From assembly GCA_937923795.1 (NCBI GenBank), contig CALDWI010000043.1, positions 1-64,000 of the forward strand: 64,000 nucleotides of DNA. Reading direction: 5' to 3'. Below the pieces are notes generated by a model, which did no database searches, was not told the origin of the DNA, and saw nothing but the letters and a program-made list of their open reading frames with translations. A program made the translations under genes and the position numbers. Source of the DNA: an uncultured Collinsella sp. (GTDB lineage: Bacteria; Actinomycetota; Coriobacteriia; Coriobacteriales; Coriobacteriaceae). Positions within the stretch are counted from its first letter, which is position 1, and each line of letters starts with the position of its first letter. This document shows positions 42,351 through 50,884 of this stretch, in pieces.

Positions 42351-43055
42351 GTGAGCTTTATCAATACCATTCGCGAGGACATCAAGACCGTCCAGGCGCA
42401 GGACCCCGCCGCGCAAAACGGTCTGGTCATCTTTCTTTCCTATCCTGGCCTGCACGCCAAGTGGAACCACGTGCCCGAGCACTGGCTGTGGGAGCACGGT
42501 CATCGCTCGCTCGCCCGCGTGCTCTCGCAAATCACCCGCCACATCACCGGCGTCGAGATTCACCCTGCCGCGCAGATTGGCAAGCACTTCTTTATCGACC
42601 ACGCCATGGGCGTCGTCATCGGCGAGACCACCATTGTGGGCGACAACTGTGTGCTCTACCAGGGCGTCACGCTCGGCGGCACCGGCAACGAGACCGGCAA
42701 GCGTCACCCCACCCTGGGCAACAATGTCACGGTGGGCACGGGCGCCAAGGTGCTCGGCAACATCCGCATCGGCAACAACGTCAAGATCGGCGGCAACTCG
42801 GTCGTCGTTAAGGACGTCCCCGACAACTGCACCGTCGTGGGCGTGCCGGGACGCATCATCAAGCGCAACGGCTGCCGTGTGTTCGAGGAGAGTTTCGACG
42901 CCAAGCAGCATCGCGAGTACATGCCCGATGACGCCGCCGAGCAGTCCGCCCTCAACCGCCAGGGCATCACCGAGAATGCCCGCCGCGTCAAGGAACTCGA
43001 GCGAGAGGTGGCCGAGCTCAAGGCCCTCGTCGCCAAGCTCGTGGACGAACGCTAG
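42351..43055 (+). CDS. cysE: Serine O-acetyltransferase
   Basis: A GTG start at 42351 after GGGAGG gives 234 residues. The left-handed beta-helix carries the catalytic FIDHAMGVVIGETTIVGDN, GVTLGGTGNETGKRHPTLGN and IGGNSVVVKDVPDN, as in SAT/CysE proteins. The N-terminal helical part is short, as in low-molecular-weight SATs. It forms O-acetylserine from serine and acetyl-CoA for cysteine synthesis. The C-terminal extension (DDAAEQSALNRQGI onward) has a coiled-coil heptad look. TATACT at 42304 may be the -10 box. A terminator follows at 43094. Confidence 0.94.
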   Translation: MSFINTIREDIKTVQAQDPAAQNGLVIFLSYPGLHAKWNHVPEHWLWEHGHRSLARVLSQITRHITGVEIHPAAQIGKHFFIDHAMGVVIGETTIVGDNCVLYQGVTLGGTGNETGKRHPTLGNNVTVGTGAKVLGNIRIGNNVKIGGNSVVVKDVPDNCTVVGVPGRIIKRNGCRVFEESFDAKQHREYMPDDAAEQSALNRQGITENARRVKELEREVAELKALVAKLVDER

Positions 43056-43093
43056 GAACGCAAGCGGCACAAAACGACATCGGCATCAACGCA

Positions 43094-43128
43094 AAGGCGC
43101 GCCAGGGAATTCATCCCCGGCGCGCCTT
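43094..43128 (+). terminator. Rho-independent terminator of cysE
   Basis: AAGGCGCGCC-GGG/CCCC-GGCGCGCCTT followed by ATTTG. Confidence 0.8.
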
Positions 43129-43135
43129 ATTTGTG

Positions 43136-43166
43136 ATGTGGCAAAGAGACTGTCCCTTTGTCACAT
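43136..43166. repeat. Short palindrome, GAGACTG type (ATGTGGCAAAG arms)
   Basis: 14-base arms with two mismatches (ATGTGGCAAAGAGA and near-complement). It touches the stop codon of the minus-strand ABC gene at 43166. It is closely related to 16773-16805. Confidence 0.7.
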
Positions 43167-45172
43167 TATGCGAACTGGCTCAGATAGAGGTCGGCGTAGG
43201 CACCCTCGGCAGCCAGCAGCTCCTTATGCGTGCCCTGCTCGATAATGTTGCCGTGATCCATGACCAAGATCAGGTCGGCGTCCACGATCGTCGACAGGCG
43301 GTGCGCGATCACAAAGCTCGTGCGCCCGCGCATGAGCGCGTCCATGGCACGACCGATGGCAAGCTCGGTACGCGTATCCACGCTTGAGGTCGCCTCGTCC
43401 AGGATGAGAATCGCCGGGTTATTGAGCAGCACGCGTGCGATGGTCAGCAGCTGACGCTGGCCCTGGCTGATGCTTTCGGCATCGTTGGCCACGCGCGTGT
43501 CGTAGCCCTGCGGCATGGTGCGCACAAAGAAGTCGACCTGCGCGGCGCGCGCAGCCGCCACGATCTCCTCACGCGTCGCCTCGGGACAGCCGTAGGCGAT
43601 GTTTTCGGCAATCGTGCCATCGAACAGCCAGGCGTCCTGCAGCACCATGCCAAACTGCTGCCGTAGCTCGCCGCGGTCCATGCGGCTCGTATCCACGCCG
43701 TCGAGCGTAATACGCCCGCCGTCAATCTCGTAGAAGCGCATGAGCAGGTTGATGAGCGTCGTCTTGCCCGCGCCCGTGGTTCCCACCACGGCAATCTTCT
43801 GGCCCGGCTCGGCGGTAAACGACACGTCGTGCATAAGCGGCTTGTCGGGCGAATAACCAAAGCGCACGTGCTCAAAGGAGACGCGACCCTCAACGCGACC
43901 CGGCAGCTTGGCGGCCTCGTCCGGCAGCGGATCGGCCTCCATCTCGGGCTCATCGAGCAGGTCGAACACGCGCTCCGCACTCGCCAACGCGCTCTGCAGC
44001 GAGTTGAAGGTAAACGACAGCTGCGTCATGGGTTCGGACGCCTCGTAGATAAACTGGAAGAACGCCTGGAACACGCCGACGGTCATGTGACCGGCAACCA
44101 GCATGCTGCAGCCCACCAGCGCGATCACGATCTGCGCCAAACGGCCGATAAAGCGCACCGCAGGGCCGACGGCATTGATCATAAAGTCGGCCTTGGCACT
44201 CACGCGTGCCAGCTCGCCCGAGGCCTGGTGCACCTCGGCAGAACTTTGGCGTTCGCGGTTAAACGCGCGGATCACCAGACGGCCCGAATAGCCTTCCTCG
44301 ACCGCACTCGTAATCTTGGACACCCACTCCTGGCGCTCGCCCGTCACATCGTGTGTGCGGCGCGAGACGACCTTCGTCACCAGCAGCGACAGTGCCGTAA
44401 AGAACAGAAAGACGAGCGTAAGCTGCACGCTGAACACGAACATCACGCTCACAGCACCAACAACCGTGCCGATCGACACGAGCAGCTGCAGCAATCCGCG
44501 CTGCATGCTCTCGGACATCTTGTCCAGGTCGTTGGTCGCGCGGCTGACGACCTCGCCGGGACGATGCGCGTCAAAATAGGCGAGCGGCAGACGGTTGAGC
44601 TTTTGCGCGATGCGGTTGCGCAGGCGCAGATTGAGACGCTCAGCGACGCTCGACATCAAAAAGCTCTGGAGCGCATAGAACGAGGCAGCGGCAGTCCAGA
44701 TCATAAAGTAGACGAAAATGGTCTTGCCGCAGTTCTCCCAGGTGATGCTGAAAGTGGTGTCGTTGGCAAACGCCACCTGAATGTGGCCCCACAGCTCATC
44801 GATCACACGGGCGCTATATGCCGGCGCAGCGGTGTTAAAGATGGCATAGAACACAATACTCGCGAACACGATATAGAAGCGCCAATGGTCGCCGGCAGCC
44901 TCGCTCCACAGGCGGCGCACCGTCGCCCAGGTGTCGCGGGGTTTCTCGTCCTCGTCCTCGTCGTCCACATCGCGCATGCGCTCTGCCTCAGCGCGGGCGC
45001 GCTCGTCCTCGGCGCGCTCGTTTTCCTCGTAGAGCGCTTGGCGGCGAGCCTCGCGCTCGGCTGCAGCCTTGGCGGCGTCATCCAGCTCGGGTGCCACGGC
45101 AGCCGTTTCCTCGACCAGCCCCGCGGCAACGGCGCCATCACCGCCGCTCTGCTTCTTGAGCTCCTCGGCCAT
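43166..45172 (-). CDS. ABC exporter half-transporter, canonical ATPase (pair 2, B)
   Basis: The ATG at 45172 follows GGGAGG and gives 668 residues. An acidic/basic coiled-coil-like N-terminal extension of about 85 residues (AEREARRQALYEENERAEDE) precedes a six-helix exporter domain. The ATPase has Walker A GTTGAGKTT, signature ISQGQRQLL, ILILDEATSS with catalytic Glu, and IAHRLSTI. It starts two bases after the partner's stop. The N-terminal extension is unusual and absent from pair 1. It forms the active site of a heterodimer with the product of 45174. Confidence 0.92.
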   Translation of the reverse strand: MAEELKKQSGGDGAVAAGLVEETAAVAPELDDAAKAAAEREARRQALYEENERAEDERARAEAERMRDVDDEDEDEKPRDTWATVRRLWSEAAGDHWRFYIVFASIVFYAIFNTAAPAYSARVIDELWGHIQVAFANDTTFSITWENCGKTIFVYFMIWTAAASFYALQSFLMSSVAERLNLRLRNRIAQKLNRLPLAYFDAHRPGEVVSRATNDLDKMSESMQRGLLQLLVSIGTVVGAVSVMFVFSVQLTLVFLFFTALSLLVTKVVSRRTHDVTGERQEWVSKITSAVEEGYSGRLVIRAFNRERQSSAEVHQASGELARVSAKADFMINAVGPAVRFIGRLAQIVIALVGCSMLVAGHMTVGVFQAFFQFIYEASEPMTQLSFTFNSLQSALASAERVFDLLDEPEMEADPLPDEAAKLPGRVEGRVSFEHVRFGYSPDKPLMHDVSFTAEPGQKIAVVGTTGAGKTTLINLLMRFYEIDGGRITLDGVDTSRMDRGELRQQFGMVLQDAWLFDGTIAENIAYGCPEATREEIVAAARAAQVDFFVRTMPQGYDTRVANDAESISQGQRQLLTIARVLLNNPAILILDEATSSVDTRTELAIGRAMDALMRGRTSFVIAHRLSTIVDADLILVMDHGNIIEQGTHKELLAAEGAYADLYLSQFA

Positions 45173-45173
45173 G

Positions 45174-46910
45174 CTACTCACCTCCCTTCATTTGCGATTC
45201 CGCGATGGCGCGGTACACCTCGCAGGTTTCCATAAGCTCCTCGTGCGTGCCCAAGCCCACAACCTCGCCGTCCTTGAGCACGACAATCTGGTCGGCGTGC
45301 AAAATCGTCGAGATGCGCTGCGCGATGATGAGCACCGCTGCGTCACGTGTCTCATCTTGTAACGCATGGCGCAGGGCGGCATCAGTCTTAAAGTCCAGGG
45401 CCGAAAAACTATCGTCGAAGATATATAGATCGGCGCGCTTCATGAGTGCGCGAGCAATGGCCAGGCGCTGGCGCTGGCCGCCCGAGAAGTTCGTGCCGCC
45501 CTGGGCCACCGGCGTATCGAGCCCCTGGGGCTGGTCGAGCACAAAGGTGCTCTGGGCAACCTCCAGCGCATGGAGCATGTCAGCCTCAGTCGCGCCTTCG
45601 TTGCCAAAGCGCAGGTTGCTTGCAACGGTGCCTGAGAACAGCCACGCCTTCTGCGGCACGTAAGCGATATGCCCGCGAATCTCACCTTGCGAAAGGTCGT
45701 GCAGATCGATGCCGTTCAGGCGAATGGCGCCCTTCGTTGCATCGTGGAAGCGAAGCAGGAGCTTGGCCACCGTTGACTTGCCCGAGCCCGTTGAGCCCAC
45801 GATCGCGGTCGTCTGTCCGCGGCGGCAGGCAAAACTCAGGTTGCACAGAGTGTCCTCGTCGGCATCGTCAAAACGGAACGACATATGGTCGAACACGGCA
45901 ACCGCATCGGTACCGTCAACAGGCTCCGCCGCGCACGTATCTAGCGTGCGCTTGCCGTCCACGATGCTCGGCTCGATTTCGAGCACCTGTTGCGCACGGT
46001 TGAGACACGCCGCAGCGCGCGGGAGCGTCAGAATCACCATCTGCGCCATCATCACAAAGAAAAGGATCAGGATCGCGTATTCCAACACGGCCGAGATGCT
46101 GCCGATTTGCATGGCGTGGACGCCCACGCGGTTGCCGCCCACCCACAGCACCGCCACCTCGGCGATATTCATCAAAAAGAAGCTGGAACTGTCGAGACCC
46201 ACAAACAGGTGGTTGACCTTGATGGCGTTGGCCGCGTAATCGCTAAACACCTCGTCCAGGCGCTGCTCCTCGTGGCGCTCCTTGTTAAATGCGCGGATGA
46301 CGCGCACGCCCACGATGTTCTCGCGCAGCACCACGTTCATGCGGTCGATAAAGCTCTGCAGGCGCATAAAGATCGGCGCGGCGTTAGCCACCGTAAAGAC
46401 CGCCGCCACCAGCACGATCGCAACGACCACGCCCAGCAGCGTGCCCATGGCGGGATCGATGAACCAAGCAAAAATGATGCCTGCCACGGCCAAGAACGGC
46501 ACCGGCAACACCAGCTGAATTGTCTGCAGAATCGCCTGCTGGATCACGTTGATGTCGTTGAGCGAGCGCGTGATCATCGAGCCGGTGCCAAAGCGCTCAA
46601 AGTCGCTGGCAGACAGCTCGAGTGACTTGTCGTAGACGGCGTTGCGGATGTCACAGGCCACGTTGGCCGCCAGGCGCGCTGAAAGATAGCAGCCCAGCAC
46701 CGTGCCGCCGCTGGCCATGCCGGTCGCGATAAGCATGTACAGGCCGTTGCGTAATATATAGTCGACATCGCCCGTGGCAATACCGGTGTTGACCATGTTC
46801 GCCAGCATCGTGGGAACCAACAGCGTACCGACGTTATCTATCAGCACCGCAAACAGCGTCACCGCAATCAGACCGCGGTACGGCCTCATAAATCTCATTA
46901 AGAGTCGCAT
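45174..46910 (-). CDS. ABC exporter half-transporter, degenerate ATPase (pair 2, A)
   Basis: 578 residues; the ATG overlaps the end of the MarR gene by 13 bases, so the genes are translationally coupled. It has six helices and an ATPase with GSTGSGKST, FSGGQRQRL, and YIFDDSFSALD where Asp replaces the catalytic Glu; the H-loop reads IAQRIST (Gln for His). This is the degenerate half of a heterodimeric exporter. MarR-controlled heterodimeric exporters usually export toxic compounds, but the substrate here is unknown. Confidence 0.92.
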   Translation of the reverse strand: MRLLMRFMRPYRGLIAVTLFAVLIDNVGTLLVPTMLANMVNTGIATGDVDYILRNGLYMLIATGMASGGTVLGCYLSARLAANVACDIRNAVYDKSLELSASDFERFGTGSMITRSLNDINVIQQAILQTIQLVLPVPFLAVAGIIFAWFIDPAMGTLLGVVVAIVLVAAVFTVANAAPIFMRLQSFIDRMNVVLRENIVGVRVIRAFNKERHEEQRLDEVFSDYAANAIKVNHLFVGLDSSSFFLMNIAEVAVLWVGGNRVGVHAMQIGSISAVLEYAILILFFVMMAQMVILTLPRAAACLNRAQQVLEIEPSIVDGKRTLDTCAAEPVDGTDAVAVFDHMSFRFDDADEDTLCNLSFACRRGQTTAIVGSTGSGKSTVAKLLLRFHDATKGAIRLNGIDLHDLSQGEIRGHIAYVPQKAWLFSGTVASNLRFGNEGATEADMLHALEVAQSTFVLDQPQGLDTPVAQGGTNFSGGQRQRLAIARALMKRADLYIFDDSFSALDFKTDAALRHALQDETRDAAVLIIAQRISTILHADQIVVLKDGEVVGLGTHEELMETCEVYRAIAESQMKGGE

Positions 46911-47398
46911 GCGTCCCCCTCGCCCTTATCGTCAGCCTCGTTCTCGGCGGCCACTTGCCGTTTAAATGCCTCGCACTCTTCGTTCAGAACATGGGAGAAC
47001 TTACCGACCAAGCGCATGATCTCGCGCTGCTCCCACGGCTCGAGCGCCTCGAATGCCTGTTGCTCGGCTTTTTGCGCCGGCAACGCGTAGCGCTTGGCAA
47101 ACTGCACGCCTTCTTCGGTCAGTCGCACAACCTTGTTCTTACGACTGCCCTCGGCAAACTCCAACGTCGCAAGCCCTCGCGCCCTAAGCGTCTTGATCGC
47201 CGAATTGATGGTCTGTTTGCTGTAGAACCATTCACTCGTCAGCCGACTCACGGCAACGCTTCCGCCCGCTGCACTCGTGTCGACGAGCATCCAGTAGGCG
47301 CAGTCCGAAAGACCGCAGGCGCGCGCGAACTCCGAATAGATACGGTCAAGCCCGTTGAGCATCCGGTCGAAATCGACCAGGCTAACTGCACTATTCAT
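46898..47398 (-). CDS. MarR-family transcriptional regulator
   Basis: About 166 residues from the ATG at 47398 (ATG 47410 is an alternative; neither has ideal spacing). The winged helix includes VAVSRLTSEWFYSKQTINSA and the wing LATLEFAEGSRKNKVVRLTE. It is first in an operon with the two ABC half-transporters and overlaps the next gene. Two identical 16-base operator repeats sit over its promoter (47415-47464), which fits autorepression relieved by an exporter substrate. Confidence 0.92.
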   Translation of the reverse strand: MNSAVSLVDFDRMLNGLDRIYSEFARACGLSDCAYWMLVDTSAAGGSVAVSRLTSEWFYSKQTINSAIKTLRARGLATLEFAEGSRKNKVVRLTEEGVQFAKRYALPAQKAEQQAFEALEPWEQREIMRLVGKFSHVLNEECEAFKRQVAAENEADDKGEGDACDS

Positions 47399-47414
47399 CT
47401 CTCCCACCATTCGA

Positions 47415-47464
47415 TAGTCCGAGTTTTGACCAATTTATATCTCTACATTAGTCCGAGTTTTGAC
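47415..47464. promoter_or_regulatory. Two MarR operator repeats
   Basis: TAGTCCGAGTTTTGAC occurs twice in direct orientation (47415-47430 and 47449-47464), 34 bases apart. Each is an imperfect dyad (TAGTC...GACTA, perfect in the second). One lies between the -35 and -10 boxes and the other just past the expected transcription start. Confidence 0.8.
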
Positions 47465-47473
47465 TATCGTCAA
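47445..47473 (-). promoter_or_regulatory. Promoter of the MarR-ABC operon
   Basis: On the minus strand TTGACG (47468-47473) and TAATGT (47445-47450) are spaced 17 bases, overlapping one operator repeat. Confidence 0.75.
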
Positions 47474-47516
47474 CAGGCTCTCCGCGAATGCGTGCATTTT
47501 TATGGCCTATCGGCAG

Positions 47517-47552
47517 AAAAAGACCGCCGGCGCGGGGGCGGCGCCAGCGGTC
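47517..47552 (-). terminator. Rho-independent terminator of the 96-residue hypothetical gene
   Basis: GACCGC-GGCGC/GCGCC-GCGGTC stem, then TTTTT on the minus strand. Confidence 0.85.
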
Positions 47553-47578
47553 ACGTGAAAATCGAGTTTTATTGCCTG

Positions 47579-47869
47579 TTAAGCGGCGACGGCCTCATAG
47601 ACCGTAGCGCCCGAGAAGCTGTCATGCAGGCTCTTGCCGGCAATCCACGGCAGCTCGACAACCTCGCAGACCGTGTTGACCAGCTCGGAGCAGTCAGTAA
47701 AGTGGCCCTTGTCGTTGAGGGCCTCGCAATCCTGAACACGCCAATAGCCATCGGTGTGCGTGATGTAGTACTCGTGATCGTTGATCGACACGAAAGCGCG
47801 CGTCTTGGAACGCAGCAGCTTCAGAAATCCTTCGAAATCGGTCTCGACGACATCTCCAGCCTGGAACAT
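47579..47869 (-). CDS. Hypothetical protein, 96 residues
   Basis: The ATG at 47869 follows AGGAGG. The product is small, soluble and acidic, with no signal or membrane segment (FQAGDVVETDFEGFLKLLRS ... FVSINDHEYYITHTDGYWRV). It contains two Cys (DCEAL, DCSEL) and many aromatic residues, and resembles a compact alpha/beta domain. I do not recognise a family. It is flanked by its own terminator and by a 294-base gap, so it is expressed alone. The ideal ribosome binding site and terminator make it a confident gene of unknown role. Confidence 0.75.
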   Translation of the reverse strand: MFQAGDVVETDFEGFLKLLRSKTRAFVSINDHEYYITHTDGYWRVQDCEALNDKGHFTDCSELVNTVCEVVELPWIAGKSLHDSFSGATVYEAVAA

Positions 47870-47975
47870 GATGTTACCTCCTGGCCCGGCGCCACCACGG
47901 CGCATTGATAAACGTTGGTACTCCTTTAGTAAAACCTTTATCAAAGGTTATGCGTTCGTCATTTAGGCAAGTGGT

Positions 47976-48012
47976 AAAAAACCGCAGGGTAGACGGGATA
48001 AAACGTTTAACC
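47976..48012. repeat. ACCGCAGGGTAGACGGG / ACGTTTAACC motif pair
   Basis: AAAACCGCAGGGTAGACGGG is followed five bases later by ACGTTTAACC. Both words also occur, in the other order and further apart, inside the inverted-repeat element at 4667-4828. The gap 47870-48163 shows nothing else recognisable. Confidence 0.4.
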
Positions 48013-48163
48013 ATCCCATTTGTTTGTCACATTCTGAAGGTACTTTTATGCAAACCTACTTTCCCAATTGGAATCCATCCTTTTGGCCGGGCAATTGACC
48101 GTCTATCGTTTAAGCCCGACGGGTATGAACGGGGCATCTGCAACGTCACCGCAAGGAGACACC

Positions 48164-48685
48164 ATGGAGACTATCGAAACACTCATTCACCGCCGCAGCT
48201 GCCGCAAATACAGCAATCGTCCCGTCGAGGCCGAAAAGCTTGCACGGATTATCGAAGCCGGCCAATATGCACCGAGCGGCATGGGCCGCCAGCCGGTGAC
48301 GTTTGTCGCCGTCACCGACCCCGCGACCGTCGAGCGTCTCTCACAGCTCAACGCCCAGGTCATGGACAGCAACAGCGACCCCTTCTATGGCGCCAAGACC
48401 GTTGTGGTGGTGCTGGTTGACCGCAGCGTGCCCACACATCTGGAAGACGGCTCGCTCGCCATGGGCAACTTGCTCAACGCCGCCTATGCACTGGGTGTCG
48501 ATTCGTGCTGGATTCACCGCGCGCATGAGGTCTTTGACTCGCCCGAGGGCCTGGAGCTGCTGGCCAGCTGGGGCCTGCCCGCCGACGGCAGCCTGCGCGG
48601 TGTCGGTAACTGCATTCTTGGCTACGCCGAGGACACGCTCCCCGAGCCCAAACCCCGCCGCGACAACGTGGTGTACGTCAAGTAG
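48164..48685 (+). CDS. Nitroreductase-family protein
   Basis: The ATG at 48164, with AAGGAG upstream, gives 173 residues. FMN-binding motifs are HRRSCRKYSNRPVE, GQYAPSGMGRQPVTFVAV, and LGVDSCWIHRA; the C-terminus VYVK follows GYAEDTLPEPKPRR. This is the minimal single-domain nitroreductase type. It likely reduces nitro-aromatics, quinones or another flavin-dependent substrate. It converges with a membrane-protein gene, and a palindrome separates the two. Confidence 0.9.
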   Translation: METIETLIHRRSCRKYSNRPVEAEKLARIIEAGQYAPSGMGRQPVTFVAVTDPATVERLSQLNAQVMDSNSDPFYGAKTVVVVLVDRSVPTHLEDGSLAMGNLLNAAYALGVDSCWIHRAHEVFDSPEGLELLASWGLPADGSLRGVGNCILGYAEDTLPEPKPRRDNVVYVK

Positions 48686-48703
48686 CGCAGGAGTGTCCCA
48701 AAC

Positions 48704-48738
48704 TGCCGGCAGAAAAGGAACGTCCCCTTCTGCCGGCA
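48704..48738. repeat. Palindrome with TGCCGGCAGAA arms
   Basis: 11-base perfect arms TGCCGGCAGAA and complement enclose AAGGAACGTCCCC, a variant of the GGGACAG centre. It lies between convergent genes (48685 and 48741), two bases before the second stop codon. Confidence 0.65.
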
Positions 48739-48740
48739 AG

Positions 48741-49316
48741 CTATGTTGATATTTGAGTTGTCGTCGCTTCGCTTGTCTGGGCCGTCTCGGCGTCGTTACC
48801 TTGCTCGCCTTCGTCCTTTTGAGCATCTGCGATGGTGGAGGCCGCCGCAACGATACCACGCTGGGGCGCGACGCCCGTCTGGGTCTGAGCGCCCTCGATA
48901 ACTTCTGTACCTGCATGCGCGAGCTCGGGCGATTTAAACACCGCGTCCAAGTTGGCGCCACCGCCGGCGTAGCCAAGCGCGGCGAGTGCGATGACGATCA
49001 CTACAACGATGACCGCGATCGGAACATAACGATGCCAACCAGCCGGGTTGAGCCCGCTGCGGCGAGCCGCCCCGCGGCTGATGTAACCGAGCGTGCCGTC
49101 GTGCTTGAGCTTTGAGCCCACCACGCGCTTGCGGCCCCACAGCGACGACTCGGCCTGCATGGCCAAGCGAGCGCTTGCCGATGGATAGCCATATTTAGTG
49201 CGTTTGAACGAGCCATCAAACCCCGAGGCGTGTTTGCCCCACGTCACCGATGTCGTGCGCCGGTTAACCGGCGCGGCACTCCGCCTTCTGCGGCTCGGTT
49301 TTGAAGTCTCAGCCAT
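48741..49316 (-). CDS. Hypothetical membrane-anchored protein
   Basis: 191 residues from the ATG at 49316 (GAGGG upstream). The N-terminal 95 residues are highly basic and Ser/Arg-rich (KPSRRRRSAAPVNRRTTSV). One hydrophobic helix (VPIAVIVVVIVIALAALGYA) is followed by an extracellular acidic, Thr/Gln-rich low-complexity tail. A basic cytosolic part, one span and a flexible outer tail suggest type II or similar orientation with nucleic-acid or membrane-surface binding inside. No family recognised. Confidence 0.7.
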   Translation of the reverse strand: MAETSKPSRRRRSAAPVNRRTTSVTWGKHASGFDGSFKRTKYGYPSASARLAMQAESSLWGRKRVVGSKLKHDGTLGYISRGAARRSGLNPAGWHRYVPIAVIVVVIVIALAALGYAGGGANLDAVFKSPELAHAGTEVIEGAQTQTGVAPQRGIVAAASTIADAQKDEGEQGNDAETAQTSEATTTQIST

Positions 49317-49400
49317 ATGCCCTCGCACGCCGTAACCAAATCGAAACAATAACGCTTTGGACTGTAGCACACGCGTCGCGCGCGGTCACGGGCGCCTCGC

Positions 49401-50618
49401 TCAACGGTCATCGTCCTTCAGCAAGCGCCACAGCGTTGTACGGCTTATGCCCAGCACCTCCGCCGCACGGGTTCGGTTGCCGTGGAGATGGTCTACAACC
49501 AGATGCGCGATATCTCGCTCGGTATCGGCCAGCGGTCGCAGGATATACAGGTCACTTTCGAGCGTCGGGGCGCCAAAGGTTGCGGTCTTAATCACGTCCT
49601 CTTGGGCGAGCACTTCCTCCGCCACAGCGCGGTCCACCGTGCCCGCCCCTACCAATATATACAGTCGTTCCGAGACCTCGCGGAGCTGCAGATAGTTGCG
49701 CGGCCAGCGGTAAGCATCGAGCGTCTTCGTCGCCGTGGCAGACAGCGTGGGCGCTGCCGTCCCAAATGCATCAGCAAGATATTCCAAATAGCGCGCGACC
49801 TTCGTCGACGCGGCTCCCTGCTCGGCGATTGCCGGCGCCACGCTCACCGCACAGGCGAAGCGCTCGGTCACAAAGGCGGCTTGATCACTTTCGCTGCCGC
49901 CCGGCATGTCATTCGCCGTCAGCACCACATGGCAGCGCGTCGCCAACGCGGTGTCGGTCATCGTGGAGACCAGCTCGCGGAGGCGCTGGGGGCCAACCGC
50001 GTTCCAGCCCTCAATGCAAAGGGTCAGCCCCATTTGGAACAACGGCGATTCGGCGCTTTTGAGCACATGGCGCCAACCGCGCTCGGTGAGCTCATCGAGC
50101 GCAATGGAAACAAAGGGCTGATCGGCAAAAGGACCGTCCAGATAGAGGCGCTTGGCGATCTCGACCTGACCCGCTCCCAGCTCGCCCTCGAGCATAAGGG
50201 GCACACCGCGCGCGTAGCTCTCGGCAACCGGTGCAGCCACCGCAGCGGCACCCTCAACGATGCCGTACGCGCTCGATTCGTAGCGGGCCTCAACTTCGTC
50301 GGCGTTGAGCCACTCGATGCCCGCATGCGCCGCGGCACCGCGCACCTCGCGGACCACAACGACCCAAAGCCTCCCGCCCTCTTTGTCGGTGGGGCGAACG
50401 GTCAGGCTCAGGCGCGTACCCGCACGCCCCATAACCAGACGCGCGCCGTCTCCTATACGGTCGAGACGCTCAGCGACAAAAGCTGCCGCATCCCGCTCAA
50501 GCGCCGCGTCATTCATGGTCGAGATCGCGACGTCCCCACGCGCATCGATTGCCAATGCCGAGGCCCCGGCAGCAGCTAGGGCATCGGTCAAGATGTTCAG
50601 CTTGGCATCGCTATCCAT
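49401..50618 (-). CDS. Degenerate AAA+/Fis-type regulator
   Basis: The ATG at 50618 (AGGGG upstream) gives 405 residues. The C-terminus is a clear Fis-type HTH (GNRTRAAEVLGISRTTLWRL), preceded by WPRNYLQLREVSERL, the typical end of a sigma-54 activator AAA+ domain. In that domain Walker A is broken (ELGAGQVEI in place of ExGTGKE), the DExx segment is altered, and no GAFTGA loop is visible. It is therefore probably not a sigma-54 activator and may not bind ATP. It neighbours yeiH, which it may regulate (inference). Confidence 0.72.
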   Translation of the reverse strand: MDSDAKLNILTDALAAAGASALAIDARGDVAISTMNDAALERDAAAFVAERLDRIGDGARLVMGRAGTRLSLTVRPTDKEGGRLWVVVVREVRGAAAHAGIEWLNADEVEARYESSAYGIVEGAAAVAAPVAESYARGVPLMLEGELGAGQVEIAKRLYLDGPFADQPFVSIALDELTERGWRHVLKSAESPLFQMGLTLCIEGWNAVGPQRLRELVSTMTDTALATRCHVVLTANDMPGGSESDQAAFVTERFACAVSVAPAIAEQGAASTKVARYLEYLADAFGTAAPTLSATATKTLDAYRWPRNYLQLREVSERLYILVGAGTVDRAVAEEVLAQEDVIKTATFGAPTLESDLYILRPLADTERDIAHLVVDHLHGNRTRAAEVLGISRTTLWRLLKDDDR

Positions 50619-50884
50619 GATTTGCCCCTGTCCGCGGCGACGTGCAACCGCCGACGGTCGTACGACCGAGCGTTTCAAAATTGAACGATATTGCTCACCA
50701 AACACTATAGGGCAGAAAGCGCCGTCCTGCGAGTATAGGTGTTGCCCCGCATCGCCATCCTGGCGGGGCGATAAGAGCTCTTCGGGACTTATAAACCTGC
50801 GGACAAGCCATACCCGCAAGAGCTCCTATCGCTCCACCGTGAGAATGTGCTCGCCAGCACGCAGCACGCAAACAAGCTACTTCT

